A stretch of DNA of 64,000 nucleotides, taken from an uncultured Clostridia bacterium. Its GTDB lineage: Bacteria; Bacillota; Clostridia; Oscillospirales; CAG-272. The notes below the pieces were generated by a model, which was given only the letters and a program-made list of their open reading frames with translations, did no database searches and had not been told where the DNA came from. The DNA is taken from assembly GCA_904501985.1 (NCBI GenBank), contig CAJGCT010000004.1:6961-70960 (forward strand), given 5' to 3'. This document shows, piece by piece, positions 8,571 to 17,255 of this stretch; position 1 is the stretch's first letter, and every line of letters starts with the position of its first letter. Made by a program: the position numbers and the translations under genes.

Positions 8571-10028
8571 TTGAAATTTAGATACAGCGCACTTATTTTA
8601 CTCGCCGTAATGCTTATGTTTGCAATGACTTCCTGCACACCGTGGATGTCGGGGAAGATTACGGATCTCAGAGAGCGTGTTTTCGGTTACAATCCGCCGG
8701 ATTTTGTGGATTCTACGGTCAAAGTCATTGATAAATCTCCTAAGGATACCAACAATCCGGTGTCTGACACGGGGATTCCCGAAAATTCAGTTGAAAGCGA
8801 GATAGACACGCTATTTTCGGAGCTTTCGGAGGATCACGAGATCTACCGCTTCAATAATGACAACTGTGCTGTGTTGTATAACGAAAAAGACGCTTACATA
8901 CTTGATTTTACAGCGGAAAGAATCACTCCCGTTACCGATATTGAGGAGATGTACGCCGCCGCCGACCCAACCGGTCGGGGACGGGAATATTTTAATGATT
9001 ACCGCATAGAATATGAGTTTTCAGAGAGGGAAACTCAGCTTCATCTGTTTTTCACGGTTTATTCCAATACCGAGGAGGCGTATTTTTCGGTTTACGGTTA
9101 TTACTATCTGAACGGGCGCATTTACAGCGGCACAGGCATCCCCGATATCAAAAACCGAAGCTTCGTAGGCTTTTACAAGACGACGGTAAGCTATCCCGGA
9201 TGCGACGAGCCTTTTACCGTCACAAGCCTTGACGATTATGCGAAGCTCGGCTTATACGAGGACCAATACTTGCTTATCTGCACGCGTGCATTTATCGAGA
9301 ACGACATTGCGACTCTTGAAGAATGTATGGGCGTTGAGGACGGCTTGCTTTCCGTTTGGGAGGGCGTTGCGGTCAGCGATTACACGCTGACAAACCCTTA
9401 TCCCAATTTACCCGGTGCGTATACGCTCAGGATGATTGCAAATATTTCGGGAAGCCAAATGGAGCGTTATCCCGACGGACAGTATATTATTACGATTTTC
9501 GAGGGGCTTGGCGTTGAAATGGAGATAGTTCCCGTAACCGCATCATCAGTTGCCGGTGTGATGTCCGATGTCGAAAAGTGGGTCTATATGTTTGCAGAAA
9601 GCTACGGTGGCTGGTACGGGGAGGATATGCTTAACCCCGAAAATCGTGATTTTGCTCATCATATGCTTGACTTCTTCGGGTACATAAACCGCATGAAGGG
9701 AATATCCGACACTCTCACCGGTGAGGAATACAAGGCGTACAGCGAGAAATATTTAGGCTTTACGGATTTTGAAAATGAGTACACATCAGAGGGGCAGATA
9801 GAACATTACGGTCACGGCGGCGTGGGGCAGATATGCGAGGTCAAAACGCTGTCAAGTGCCAGCGGTGTACATATAATCGAGGTCACATACTTCGCCGATC
9901 CCATGCGTTCCGTGGTGGCACTTGTAAAGAGATTCACAGCAGTAGAGCTTGGTGACGGCGAGTATCGCATTGACTTGATTGAAACGGTGTTTGAAACGAA
10001 TCACCACATCTACGGTTGGTCGACGTAA
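8571..10028 (+). CDS. Putative lipoprotein of unknown function
   Basis: The protein begins with a lipoprotein signal: KFRY, a hydrophobic stretch, then FAMTSC, where the cysteine at about residue 22 would be lipidated. A TTG start at 8571 is preferred over the ATG at 8565 because the strong ribosome site aaggaggg (8557-8564) sits directly against that ATG and seven bases from the TTG. The 485-residue mature part is acidic and rich in Tyr, Gly and Glu, with no domain I recognise. It is expected on the outer face of the membrane. A strong terminator follows, so it is transcribed alone. Confidence 0.7.
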   Translation: MKFRYSALILLAVMLMFAMTSCTPWMSGKITDLRERVFGYNPPDFVDSTVKVIDKSPKDTNNPVSDTGIPENSVESEIDTLFSELSEDHEIYRFNNDNCAVLYNEKDAYILDFTAERITPVTDIEEMYAAADPTGRGREYFNDYRIEYEFSERETQLHLFFTVYSNTEEAYFSVYGYYYLNGRIYSGTGIPDIKNRSFVGFYKTTVSYPGCDEPFTVTSLDDYAKLGLYEDQYLLICTRAFIENDIATLEECMGVEDGLLSVWEGVAVSDYTLTNPYPNLPGAYTLRMIANISGSQMERYPDGQYIITIFEGLGVEMEIVPVTASSVAGVMSDVEKWVYMFAESYGGWYGEDMLNPENRDFAHHMLDFFGYINRMKGISDTLTGEEYKAYSEKYLGFTDFENEYTSEGQIEHYGHGGVGQICEVKTLSSASGVHIIEVTYFADPMRSVVALVKRFTAVELGDGEYRIDLIETVFETNHHIYGWST

Positions 10029-10050
10029 GGGGAGAAATACGCAGTTTATT

Positions 10051-10087
10051 GTGTGGGACGATGTTTGCATCGTCCCACACAAATTTT
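10051..10087 (+). terminator. Strong hairpin terminator
   Basis: A 12-base perfect stem gtgtgggacgat / atcgtcccacac with a 6-base loop is followed by aaatttt. It closes the lipoprotein gene. Confidence 0.85.
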
Positions 10088-10121
10088 ATGCCCAAATCTC
10101 GCATAATTTTTCGAAAAACTA

Positions 10122-10150
10122 TTGTATTCTGCCATAAAATTTGATATAAT
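10122..10150 (+). promoter_or_regulatory. Sigma-A-type promoter of the Gfo/Idh/MocA gene
   Basis: TTGTAT at 10122-10127 and TATAAT at 10145-10150 are separated by 17 bases, 33 bases before the start codon. Confidence 0.8.
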
Positions 10151-10182
10151 ATCCATGTATATTTTATAGGGGAGAACAATAT

Positions 10183-11316
10183 ATGAATATTGGTATACTC
10201 GGCTTCGGTTCAATGGGGCGCACACACGCCTTTGCTATTGACAGTCTTGGATATTTTTACCGTGATCTGCCGTTTAAGGCTGAGCTTTACGGTGTATATA
10301 CACGCACGCCGGAAACGAGAGAAGCGGCGGCGAGAGAATTTGGATTCAAGCGAGTCTACACCTCCGAGGACGAGATGATAAGTGATCCGGCGATTGACAT
10401 TATCGACATCACCACTCCCAACATTGCACATTTCGAAACCATAAAGAAGGCTATAGCCGCAGGGAAGCACATATACTGTGAAAAGCCGCTGTGCATATCC
10501 GAAGCGGAGGCAAGCGAGGTGTCAAGGCTTGCAGAGGATGCCGGAATCACGGCGCAGGTGGTGTTCAACACACGCTTCCTGTCGCCCATAATGCGTGCAA
10601 AACAGCTTATTTCAGAGGGACGGCTTGGGCGCATCATCAGCTTCAGATGCGCTTTTCTCCACGCTTCCTGCACCGATCCTTTGAAAAACGCAGGCTGGAA
10701 GCAGGATAAGACTGTTTGCGGCGGCGGTGTGCTGTTTGATCTCGGAAGCCACGCTATTGACCTTGTATATCACCTCTGCGGTGATTTTAAGAATATTTAC
10801 GGCACTTCGCAGATTGCCTATCCTGTAAGGCGCGGCATGGACGGTGAAGCGTGGCAGACCAACGCCGACGAGGCGTTCTACATGATCGCCGAGCTTGAGT
10901 GTGGGGCAAAGGGAACGATTATTGCATCAAAGCTTGCCACCGGCACAAACGACGATTTTACCCTTGAAATCTACGGCGAGAAGGGTGCGCTGAAATTCGA
11001 TCTTATGGAGCCTAATTGGCTGTGGTTCTACGACTGCACCGATAAGAGCGGAGACCTTGGCGGCGAGTGCGGCTTCAAGCGAATCGAGTGCTGCGGAAGA
11101 TATCCTGCGCCCGGCGGAATTTTCCCCGGTGTCAAAGCACCTATCGGATGGCTTCGCGGTCACATCGGCTCAATGTATGCATTTCTTGATTCGGTGCATT
11201 CCGGAAAGCCTACAGACCCATCCTTTGTTGATGGAGCATATGTTCAGCGCATAATGGAAGCGGCGTATCGCTCGGATATCAGCAAAAAAGCGGAGATGTG
11301 CGAGAGAATAAACTAA
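10183..11316 (+). CDS. Gfo/Idh/MocA family NAD(P)-dependent oxidoreductase
   Basis: A 377-residue dehydrogenase with the N-terminal Rossmann motif GFGSMGRTHA and the family signature CEKPLC, where the Lys helps catalysis, at about residue 102. It then has a C-terminal alpha/beta substrate domain with the D-x-x-x-H motif (GSHAIDLVYH). Members oxidise sugars, inositols or sugar derivatives; the particular substrate is not evident. It has its own promoter, and coaE follows after 18 bases. Confidence 0.88.
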   Translation: MNIGILGFGSMGRTHAFAIDSLGYFYRDLPFKAELYGVYTRTPETREAAAREFGFKRVYTSEDEMISDPAIDIIDITTPNIAHFETIKKAIAAGKHIYCEKPLCISEAEASEVSRLAEDAGITAQVVFNTRFLSPIMRAKQLISEGRLGRIISFRCAFLHASCTDPLKNAGWKQDKTVCGGGVLFDLGSHAIDLVYHLCGDFKNIYGTSQIAYPVRRGMDGEAWQTNADEAFYMIAELECGAKGTIIASKLATGTNDDFTLEIYGEKGALKFDLMEPNWLWFYDCTDKSGDLGGECGFKRIECCGRYPAPGGIFPGVKAPIGWLRGHIGSMYAFLDSVHSGKPTDPSFVDGAYVQRIMEAAYRSDISKKAEMCERIN

Positions 11317-11334
11317 CTCTTAAGGAGAAAGACT

Positions 11335-11964
11335 ATGATAAACAATATGCGCGTTATCGGTCTCACCGGAGGCAGCGGCGCAGGCAAGGGTGAGGTTTCC
11401 CTTTGCTTTATATCTCAGGGCATAAAGTGCCTTGATACTGACAAGGTTTCACGTGAGGTTTGTCTTCCGGGCAAGCCGTGCCTTCGTGAGCTTGTGGAAT
11501 ATTTCGGCGAGGATATACTGCTTCCCGACGGCAAGCTTGATCGCAAGGGTCTTGCGGCGATTGTCTTTGGCGAAGAAGACCCCGAAAAGCGCGAGGTAAA
11601 GCACGCGGCCCTCAACCGCATCACCCACCGCCATATCATCGACGCCATGAACGAATGGCTCCGCGCCTGTGAGCGCGACGGAGACTCCTTTGCGGTGGTT
11701 GACGCACCACAGCTTTTTGAATCGGGCTTTGACCGCCACTGCGACTATACAGTGGGTGTTATTGCTGACGAGGATGTAAGAATCAGACGCATTATCTCCC
11801 GTGACCGCATAACCCGTGAGACGGCAGAGAAGCGTATCCGCTCGCAGAAGTCGAATCAGTTCTTTATTGACACCTGCGATTTTACCGTATACAACAATCA
11901 AGGGCTGGATGTCCTGGAGGGTCAAGTGAACAACATCCTCGAAAAAATAAACTTCTTTGCGTAG
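11335..11964 (+). CDS. coaE: Dephospho-CoA kinase
   Basis: CoaE catalyses the last step of coenzyme A biosynthesis, phosphorylating the 3' hydroxyl of dephospho-CoA. The P-loop GLTGGSGAGKGEVS is at about residues 9-22, followed by the conserved cysteine-aspartate region CLDTDKVSREV and VDAPQLFE. The 209-residue length is standard. A second ATG (11347) would shorten it by four residues; the first has the better-placed site aaggagaa. The stop overlaps the start of the next gene by eight bases. Confidence 0.94.
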   Translation: MINNMRVIGLTGGSGAGKGEVSLCFISQGIKCLDTDKVSREVCLPGKPCLRELVEYFGEDILLPDGKLDRKGLAAIVFGEEDPEKREVKHAALNRITHRHIIDAMNEWLRACERDGDSFAVVDAPQLFESGFDRHCDYTVGVIADEDVRIRRIISRDRITRETAEKRIRSQKSNQFFIDTCDFTVYNNQGLDVLEGQVNNILEKINFFA

Positions 11965-12517
11965 GGTATTTAAATTTTTATTTGCCGTCACCCTGCTTTG
12001 TGCGATTGCTTATCTTGCATGGACGGGATTTCTTCGGGATCAGCTTCTTATGTACCGCTATCCCGTAAAATACGGGGAGATAGTTTCCGCCTGCGCTGAC
12101 AAGTACGGCGTGCCGGATGAGATGATATTTGCCGTTATACATACGGAAAGCGGATTTGACGTTGCCGCAACCTCACGCGCCGGTGCAAAGGGGCTTATGC
12201 AGATAATCGACAGCACCAATGAGTGGATCGCCGATGTGACCGGCGAGGAGGTACTGGCGGAGCGGATCTATGAGCCGTCTGTCAATATTGACCGCGGCAC
12301 GTGGTATCTGTCCTATCTTTACAGGCAGTTTGGCTCTTGGGAGGTTGCCGCCGCCGCGTATAACGCTGGCTACGGCAGGGTTTCCGGATGGCTTTCTGAT
12401 GCAAAATACAGCACTGACGGAAAGACGCTTGATTATATACCTATAAACGAGACGCGCCAATACGTTGAGCGTGTCATGGAGGCGGTCTCCGTATACCGCC
12501 GGTTATACTTTGAATAA
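11957..12517 (+). CDS. Lytic transglycosylase, SLT-type
   Basis: The 186-residue protein has one N-terminal membrane anchor (about residues 5-26) and a goose-lysozyme-like SLT domain facing outward. The catalytic glutamate is in HTESGF (Glu64), followed by the family motifs AGAKGLMQI, NIDRGTWYLSYLY and AAAYNAGYGRV. It cleaves peptidoglycan glycan strands non-hydrolytically. The only plausible start is TTG at 11957, inside the coaE stop region and without a clear ribosome site, so translation is probably coupled to coaE. Pairing of coaE with an SLT gene is common in Clostridia. Confidence 0.87.
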   Translation: MRRVFKFLFAVTLLCAIAYLAWTGFLRDQLLMYRYPVKYGEIVSACADKYGVPDEMIFAVIHTESGFDVAATSRAGAKGLMQIIDSTNEWIADVTGEEVLAERIYEPSVNIDRGTWYLSYLYRQFGSWEVAAAAYNAGYGRVSGWLSDAKYSTDGKTLDYIPINETRQYVERVMEAVSVYRRLYFE

Positions 12518-12535
12518 TTTTATAAGGAGATTAAA

Positions 12536-13927
12536 ATGGACGAAAAAACACAGGGACAGCTTCTTTCCGAGAAGCTTGTTTACAAAACCAAAAACACTTT
12601 TGAATCAAAGAACGCAGAAAAGGACGTTGTAACCGAATACTGCGAGGGCTACAAGAAGTTCCTTGACAACAGCAAGACTGAGCGCGAGGCTGTGACCGAG
12701 ACCATCTCTATGATCGAGAAAAAGGGTTACAAGCCCTATAAGCTGGGTGACAAGCTGGAGCGCGGCGGCAAATATTACCTCAACAACAGAAACAAGAGCC
12801 TTTTTATGTTTAAGCTTGGCTCTGAATCCATTGAAAACGGAATCCGCATCACCGCGTCTCACATTGACTCCCCCAGAGTTGATTTCAAGCCCCGTCCTGT
12901 TTATGAGGACTCCGAAATGTGCTTCTTCAAGACACATTACTACGGCGGCATCAAGAAATATCAGTGGGTGACAACACCTCTTTCGCTTCACGGCGTTATC
13001 TGCAAGCCGGACGGTGACGTTACCGTATGCATCGGTGAGGATGACAGCGATCCTGTATTCTATATTTCCGACCTTGCACCTCATATTGCACAGCTTCAGT
13101 ATCAGAAGCACGTAGGCGAAGCGATTACAGGCGAACAGCTCAATCTCCTTGCAGGAAGCGAGCCGTATGACGATGAAAAGACATCCGATAAGGTAAAGCT
13201 TACTGTTCTTTCGCTCCTTAACGAAAAATACGGCTGTACAGAGGCTGATCTTATCAGTGCCGAGCTTTGCGCCGTTCCTGCGCTTAAGGCGCGCGATATC
13301 GGTCTTGACCGCTCCATGATCGGCTCGTACGGTCATGACGACAGAGTATGCGCATATCCGTCCGTTACCGCTATGCTTGAATCCGAGGATTCCGAGCACA
13401 CGCTTATGAATATCATCGCGGACAAAGAGGAAGTCGGAAGCGACGGCGTTTCCGGTATGCAGTGCGCGCTTCTTTCGGATATTATCGAGGAGATCGCGCT
13501 TGCCCTTGGCGGCAACCCCAGAGTTGTACGTGCTAATTCCAAGTGTCTGTCTGCCGACGTTAACGTGGCGTATGACCCCAATTTCCCTGAGGTGTTTGAG
13601 CGCCGCAACACCGCATTCCTTAACCATGGCGTTGTTCTTTCCAAGTACACCGGCGCGCGCGGAAAGTCCGGCACTTCCGACGCATCAGCAGAGTTCGTTG
13701 AGTTCGTTACCAGAACCTTTGATGAGGAAGGTGTTGACTGGCAGATGGCAGAGCTTGGTAAGATCGACCTTGGCGGCGGCGGAACTGTTGCTAAGTATAT
13801 TGCCAACATCAATATTGACACCATCGACCTTGGTGTGCCGGTTATATCCATGCACGCGCCATATGAGCTTGTAGCAAAGAACGACGTATACATGGTTCAC
13901 AAGGCTATAAAGGCGTTCTATAAATAA
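12536..13927 (+). CDS. M18 family zinc aminopeptidase
   Basis: A 463-residue cytoplasmic metallopeptidase of the M18 (aspartyl aminopeptidase) family. The metal-binding histidine is in TASHIDSPRVDFKP. The catalytic or metal glutamates and aspartate are in DKEEVGSDG. A later conserved segment carries SGTSDASAEF, and the final metal ligand lies in SMHAPYE. Length is normal. A strong site (aaggagatt) precedes the ATG and it follows the transglycosylase by 18 bases. It removes N-terminal residues, often acidic ones, from peptides. Confidence 0.92.
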   Translation: MDEKTQGQLLSEKLVYKTKNTFESKNAEKDVVTEYCEGYKKFLDNSKTEREAVTETISMIEKKGYKPYKLGDKLERGGKYYLNNRNKSLFMFKLGSESIENGIRITASHIDSPRVDFKPRPVYEDSEMCFFKTHYYGGIKKYQWVTTPLSLHGVICKPDGDVTVCIGEDDSDPVFYISDLAPHIAQLQYQKHVGEAITGEQLNLLAGSEPYDDEKTSDKVKLTVLSLLNEKYGCTEADLISAELCAVPALKARDIGLDRSMIGSYGHDDRVCAYPSVTAMLESEDSEHTLMNIIADKEEVGSDGVSGMQCALLSDIIEEIALALGGNPRVVRANSKCLSADVNVAYDPNFPEVFERRNTAFLNHGVVLSKYTGARGKSGTSDASAEFVEFVTRTFDEEGVDWQMAELGKIDLGGGGTVAKYIANINIDTIDLGVPVISMHAPYELVAKNDVYMVHKAIKAFYK

Positions 13928-13952
13928 GAAAAATATAAAGGAGAATGGAAAA

Positions 13953-14918
13953 ATGAACGAAATTCTTAAGAAAATCGGTCTCTACGGTATCGTGCCCGTA
14001 GTAAAGATCGACAATGTTGACGATGCTGTGCCGCTTGCACGTGCACTTTGCAAGGGCGGACTTCCTGTGGCGGAGATCACCTTCCGTACCGCTTGCGCGG
14101 CTGAGGCGATCAAGCGCATCACCACCGAGTTCCCCAATATGCTTGTTGGTGCCGGCACTGTACTTACTCCCGAGCAGGCTGATGCCGCAGTTGCGGCTGG
14201 TGCGAAGTTTATCGTATCTCCCGGACTTAATCCCCGTGTTGTAAAGCACTGCACCGAGATCGGCGTGCCGATAACTCCCGGCTGTGCAAATCCCTCTGAC
14301 ATCGAGGCGGCTCTTGAGCTTGGTCTTGATGTTGTAAAATTCTTCCCGGCAGAGGCGGCAGGCGGTCTTCCCATGATCAAAGCCATGAGCGCACCTTACG
14401 GAAGCCTCAAGTTCATGCCTACAGGCGGACTTAACGAGAAGAACATTCTTGACTATCTGAAGTTTGGTAAGATCCTTGCCTGCGGCGGCAGTTACATGGT
14501 GTCCGCTGACCTCATGAATGCAGGTGAGTGGGACAAGATCACCGAGCTTACAAGAAACGCTGTTATGCAGATGCTTGGCTTTGAGCTTAAGCACATCGGC
14601 ATAAACTGCCAGAACAAAGAGCAGGCAACATCTGCGCTCACCATGATCGAGACAATGTTCGGCTTTGCCGCAAAGCCCGGCAACAGCGGTGCTTTCGCAG
14701 GTACTGAGATCGAGCTTATGTATGCTCCCGGCTACGGCACAAACGGACACATTGCAATCGGCACAAACTTTATTGACCGTGCAGTGTTCTATTTTGAGAA
14801 CATGGGCATCAAGTTTAACGCCGATTCCGCAAAATACAACGACAAGGGCGGTCTCAACGCTATCTACTTTAGTGATGAGATTGCAGGCTTTGCATTCCAC
14901 CTCTTGCAGAAGAAATAA
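13953..14918 (+). CDS. KDPG/KHG aldolase fused to a VOC-like domain
   Basis: Residues 1 to about 205 are a class I 2-keto-3-deoxy-6-phosphogluconate / 4-hydroxy-2-oxoglutarate aldolase. Visible are the Schiff-base lysine in DVVKFFPAE (Lys129), the catalytic glutamate in AEITFRT (Glu41) and the phosphate loop GAGTVL. Residues from about 210 to 321 form an extra domain with a glyoxalase/VOC pattern (LKHIGINC, later HIAIGT and GFAFHL). Stand-alone aldolases are about 210 residues. The aldolase splits KDPG to pyruvate and glyceraldehyde 3-phosphate, downstream of uronate isomerase (uxaC is in this window). The role of the C-terminal domain is unknown; similar fusions occur in Clostridia. Confidence 0.85.
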   Translation: MNEILKKIGLYGIVPVVKIDNVDDAVPLARALCKGGLPVAEITFRTACAAEAIKRITTEFPNMLVGAGTVLTPEQADAAVAAGAKFIVSPGLNPRVVKHCTEIGVPITPGCANPSDIEAALELGLDVVKFFPAEAAGGLPMIKAMSAPYGSLKFMPTGGLNEKNILDYLKFGKILACGGSYMVSADLMNAGEWDKITELTRNAVMQMLGFELKHIGINCQNKEQATSALTMIETMFGFAAKPGNSGAFAGTEIELMYAPGYGTNGHIAIGTNFIDRAVFYFENMGIKFNADSAKYNDKGGLNAIYFSDEIAGFAFHLLQKK

Positions 14919-14928
14919 GATACATAAA

Positions 14929-14966
14929 AACGTGCTTTCGGATTTTCCGAAAGCACGTTTTTTGTG
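14929..14966. terminator. Bidirectional intrinsic terminator
   Basis: A stem aacgtgctttcgg / ccgaaagcacgtt is flanked by A and T runs on the two sides. It ends the aldolase operon and can also end the convergent spoIID operon. Confidence 0.9.
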
Positions 14967-15017
14967 TGTAAATGGTCGGGCGAATATGGAATTCGCCCCT
15001 ATACCACCCGATTTTCG

Positions 15018-15173
15018 CTATTTCCTGCGGCTTACGAGAACCGCTGTTATAATAAGCGCTCCAACAAGTATAACAGCCGCGCCAATAAGAATTACAGGCA
15101 TCAGCTCGCCGCCAACAAGAACGGCTGTAGGACCGTCTGCACCGCCGATTATTCCGATAGCACTGTCTGACAT
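15018..15173 (-). CDS. 51-residue membrane microprotein with OadB-like GADGPT motif
   Basis: This short gene starts at 15173 behind a strong ribosome site (ggaggag) that abuts the stop codon of the spoIID-type gene, so it is the last cistron of that operon. The first half reads AIGIIGGADGPTAVLVGG. That resembles a highly conserved region of the beta subunit of sodium-translocating decarboxylases (OadB), which normally sits inside a protein of more than 350 residues. The second half is one hydrophobic membrane segment ending in SRRK. No other decarboxylase subunit is nearby. Function is unknown; the resemblance may reflect an independent microprotein family. Confidence 0.7.
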   Translation of the reverse strand: MSDSAIGIIGGADGPTAVLVGGELMPVILIGAAVILVGALIITAVLVSRRK

Positions 15174-15188
15174 ATAGAACTCCTCCGT

Positions 15189-17255
15189 TTAATCTAAAAC
15201 TTCGTGCCAATCACGAATATCAATGTCGGTAAAGTATTTTTCAAGTATCGTAGTAGCCTCGTAACCGAGCTTAGCGAGATCGCGCACGCCTATCTGTGAG
15301 AGACCAACGCCGTGTCCCCAGCCTTTGCCTACAAAGATAAAATTATTTTTATTGCTTGCATAAACAGTCTGGGTTTTGGTAACGGACGAGGTTTCGTCAA
15401 GCTTGACCTTACCGTTCGCGCTAATCACGGTTTTGTTGTCGAGGGAAGTGTCATAGTAGCCGTCAGCAGTGAGTACACGAAGCTTTTCGGAGTCTGTCAG
15501 TGACAAATTGCCGCCCTCGGTGCTAACAGTAGCATTTTTTGCGGAGACCGTGACAAATTCGGTGATTTCCGCTTCGACAGAGCCTTTACCAACCACGAAA
15601 TTGGAGCTGTTCACGTATTTTGAGAGTGCTGTGCGTACTCCGTCAGTGGTTTTCACGGTCACTTTTGTACCGTAGCTGTCGGTGAAGGTTATCTGATAAA
15701 CATATGTGGAGTTTTTGGCAAGCTTGTCGATGGAAATGTCCACAATTTCGCCCTTTAATGAAGTGTAACCCTTTGTGGTGCGAAGATAGGTGCAAAGCTC
15801 AGCAGGGGAGACCTCCACCTGCCATGCGCCATGGGAATGATTGGTGAAGATTTCCCACGGAGTCTCCACTGCCACAAGATATGGCTGGGGTGCGCCGCCC
15901 CATGCATCGTCAACGCCTACGGTAACGCCGCCTGTCGCCGCGCTGTAGTAAGCGGTAACGATCCTATTTCCGTAGGTCATTACAAGACCCTCGGTTTCAT
16001 CCACCGCCTGCTCAACAACATCGGTTATGCGTGTTCTGCCGTTATACACCTGGCAATGTGTTGTGTTGCACAGGTCCGCCTGATAGGCACTCTCATGGCG
16101 CACGCTTGCAAGAGTGAAGGAGCGCACGCAAATGGCAAATGCCTTTTGCGCTTCAAGGGGCCACGAGGATGAAATTTCGTAGGGAAGAACGCCTTTTATA
16201 TATTCCCCAAGAGGGATAATATCCGTAAGAGACACGCCGTCAATGCTTCCGGATATGTAGCGGCGGAACATGAATACGCCGTCATAAAGCTTTTTTGCCG
16301 GAGTCATGAGATATGCACGCTCGCCCTCCGGTGTGTCGAGGGGAGCAAGACCGAGAGCGGTCCTGTCGCCGTCGTCGTATTCAAATAATATGCGGTCAGT
16401 TAACGGATCAACCACGCTGACTGCGGTATTTGTGGGAGCGGCAACGGTAATTTCATAATCGGGAAGATAATCACAAAGCTCCAAGACTATATCCTCTGCA
16501 TCTGCGGCAGAGGAAAAATGTCCGGCTCTTATACGGTATCCGCCGTCGATATAAGAGGGAATTGCATAGATATCAAGCTCACTTAAGATTTCTTCAAGCT
16601 CCTCTGTAAGCTCAACCGCTTCTTCGTAAGTAAGGTCTTGTCCTATCTCGGCGTGCCATCCTCCAATAACAGCCGCCGCAGGGTCTGAGGTTTTACTGTA
16701 GGTCATAGCGGATTTTGACAGGTTTGCATCAACAACGCAGGAAACCTTTGTCTCGGGAAGCTCCCAAAGAAACTCATGGGTAAGATCGCCAAGGCGGTTG
16801 ACAAGATTTATGGAAAAGCCGTAATCTGCCACCGTTTCAAATCCCACAGTGACGTTTGTGCCGTACATAAGCGCCACGCGGATAAGCTTATCATCAGAGC
16901 CGGAGTATTCGCTGTATGACGGTGTAAACGACTCTTCATCCTCGTTTTCATCGGCGGAATCTTCGTCTACGTCGTTTTCTTCTTCTTCTTCTTCGTACTC
17001 TTCGGTTTCCTCGTCTTCGCGGATATCCTCGGTTTCTTCCTCTGCGGTGTCATCCACGGTATTATCAGTGCCGTTTTGCTCTTTTTCAAGCTCCTGAAGC
17101 TTTTCAAGTATCTCGGCTTGGGTCATACCCATTACACTGTTTGCCGAAAGCGATACAGCAAGGTGGTAAATTGCCGCTGTGCATACTGAAAGTGCAAGAA
17201 ATACCACCATAACAAGTGCGAGTATTCGCTTTAGCTTGTCTCTCTTATTCAACAA
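15189..17255 (-). CDS. SpoIID/LytB-domain cell-wall protein
   Basis: A 688-residue membrane-anchored protein. After one N-terminal membrane segment (about residues 11-34) comes a very acidic low-complexity stretch (about 55-110, runs of Glu and Asp). Next is a region with a SPOR-like repeat (GYRIRAGHFSSAADAEDI), then the SpoIID domain. The SpoIID domain is recognised by LGEYIKGVLPYEIS, the AQKAFAICVRSFTL helix, ETEGLVMTYG, AYYSAATGG and the final GWGHGVGLSQ. SpoIID is a lytic transglycosylase needed for engulfment during sporulation. This protein is about twice the length of Bacillus SpoIID, so it may be a paralogue. It overlaps the upstream gene by 11 bases. Confidence 0.88.
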   Translation of the reverse strand: MLNKRDKLKRILALVMVVFLALSVCTAAIYHLAVSLSANSVMGMTQAEILEKLQELEKEQNGTDNTVDDTAEEETEDIREDEETEEYEEEEEENDVDEDSADENEDEESFTPSYSEYSGSDDKLIRVALMYGTNVTVGFETVADYGFSINLVNRLGDLTHEFLWELPETKVSCVVDANLSKSAMTYSKTSDPAAAVIGGWHAEIGQDLTYEEAVELTEELEEILSELDIYAIPSYIDGGYRIRAGHFSSAADAEDIVLELCDYLPDYEITVAAPTNTAVSVVDPLTDRILFEYDDGDRTALGLAPLDTPEGERAYLMTPAKKLYDGVFMFRRYISGSIDGVSLTDIIPLGEYIKGVLPYEISSSWPLEAQKAFAICVRSFTLASVRHESAYQADLCNTTHCQVYNGRTRITDVVEQAVDETEGLVMTYGNRIVTAYYSAATGGVTVGVDDAWGGAPQPYLVAVETPWEIFTNHSHGAWQVEVSPAELCTYLRTTKGYTSLKGEIVDISIDKLAKNSTYVYQITFTDSYGTKVTVKTTDGVRTALSKYVNSSNFVVGKGSVEAEITEFVTVSAKNATVSTEGGNLSLTDSEKLRVLTADGYYDTSLDNKTVISANGKVKLDETSSVTKTQTVYASNKNNFIFVGKGWGHGVGLSQIGVRDLAKLGYEATTILEKYFTDIDIRDWHEVLD

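Noticed and set aside
12605..13627. A 340-residue open frame antisense to the M18 aminopeptidase
   Set aside because: Same cause: high codon bias of the real gene; low-complexity Leu/Val/Cys composition and no ribosome site.
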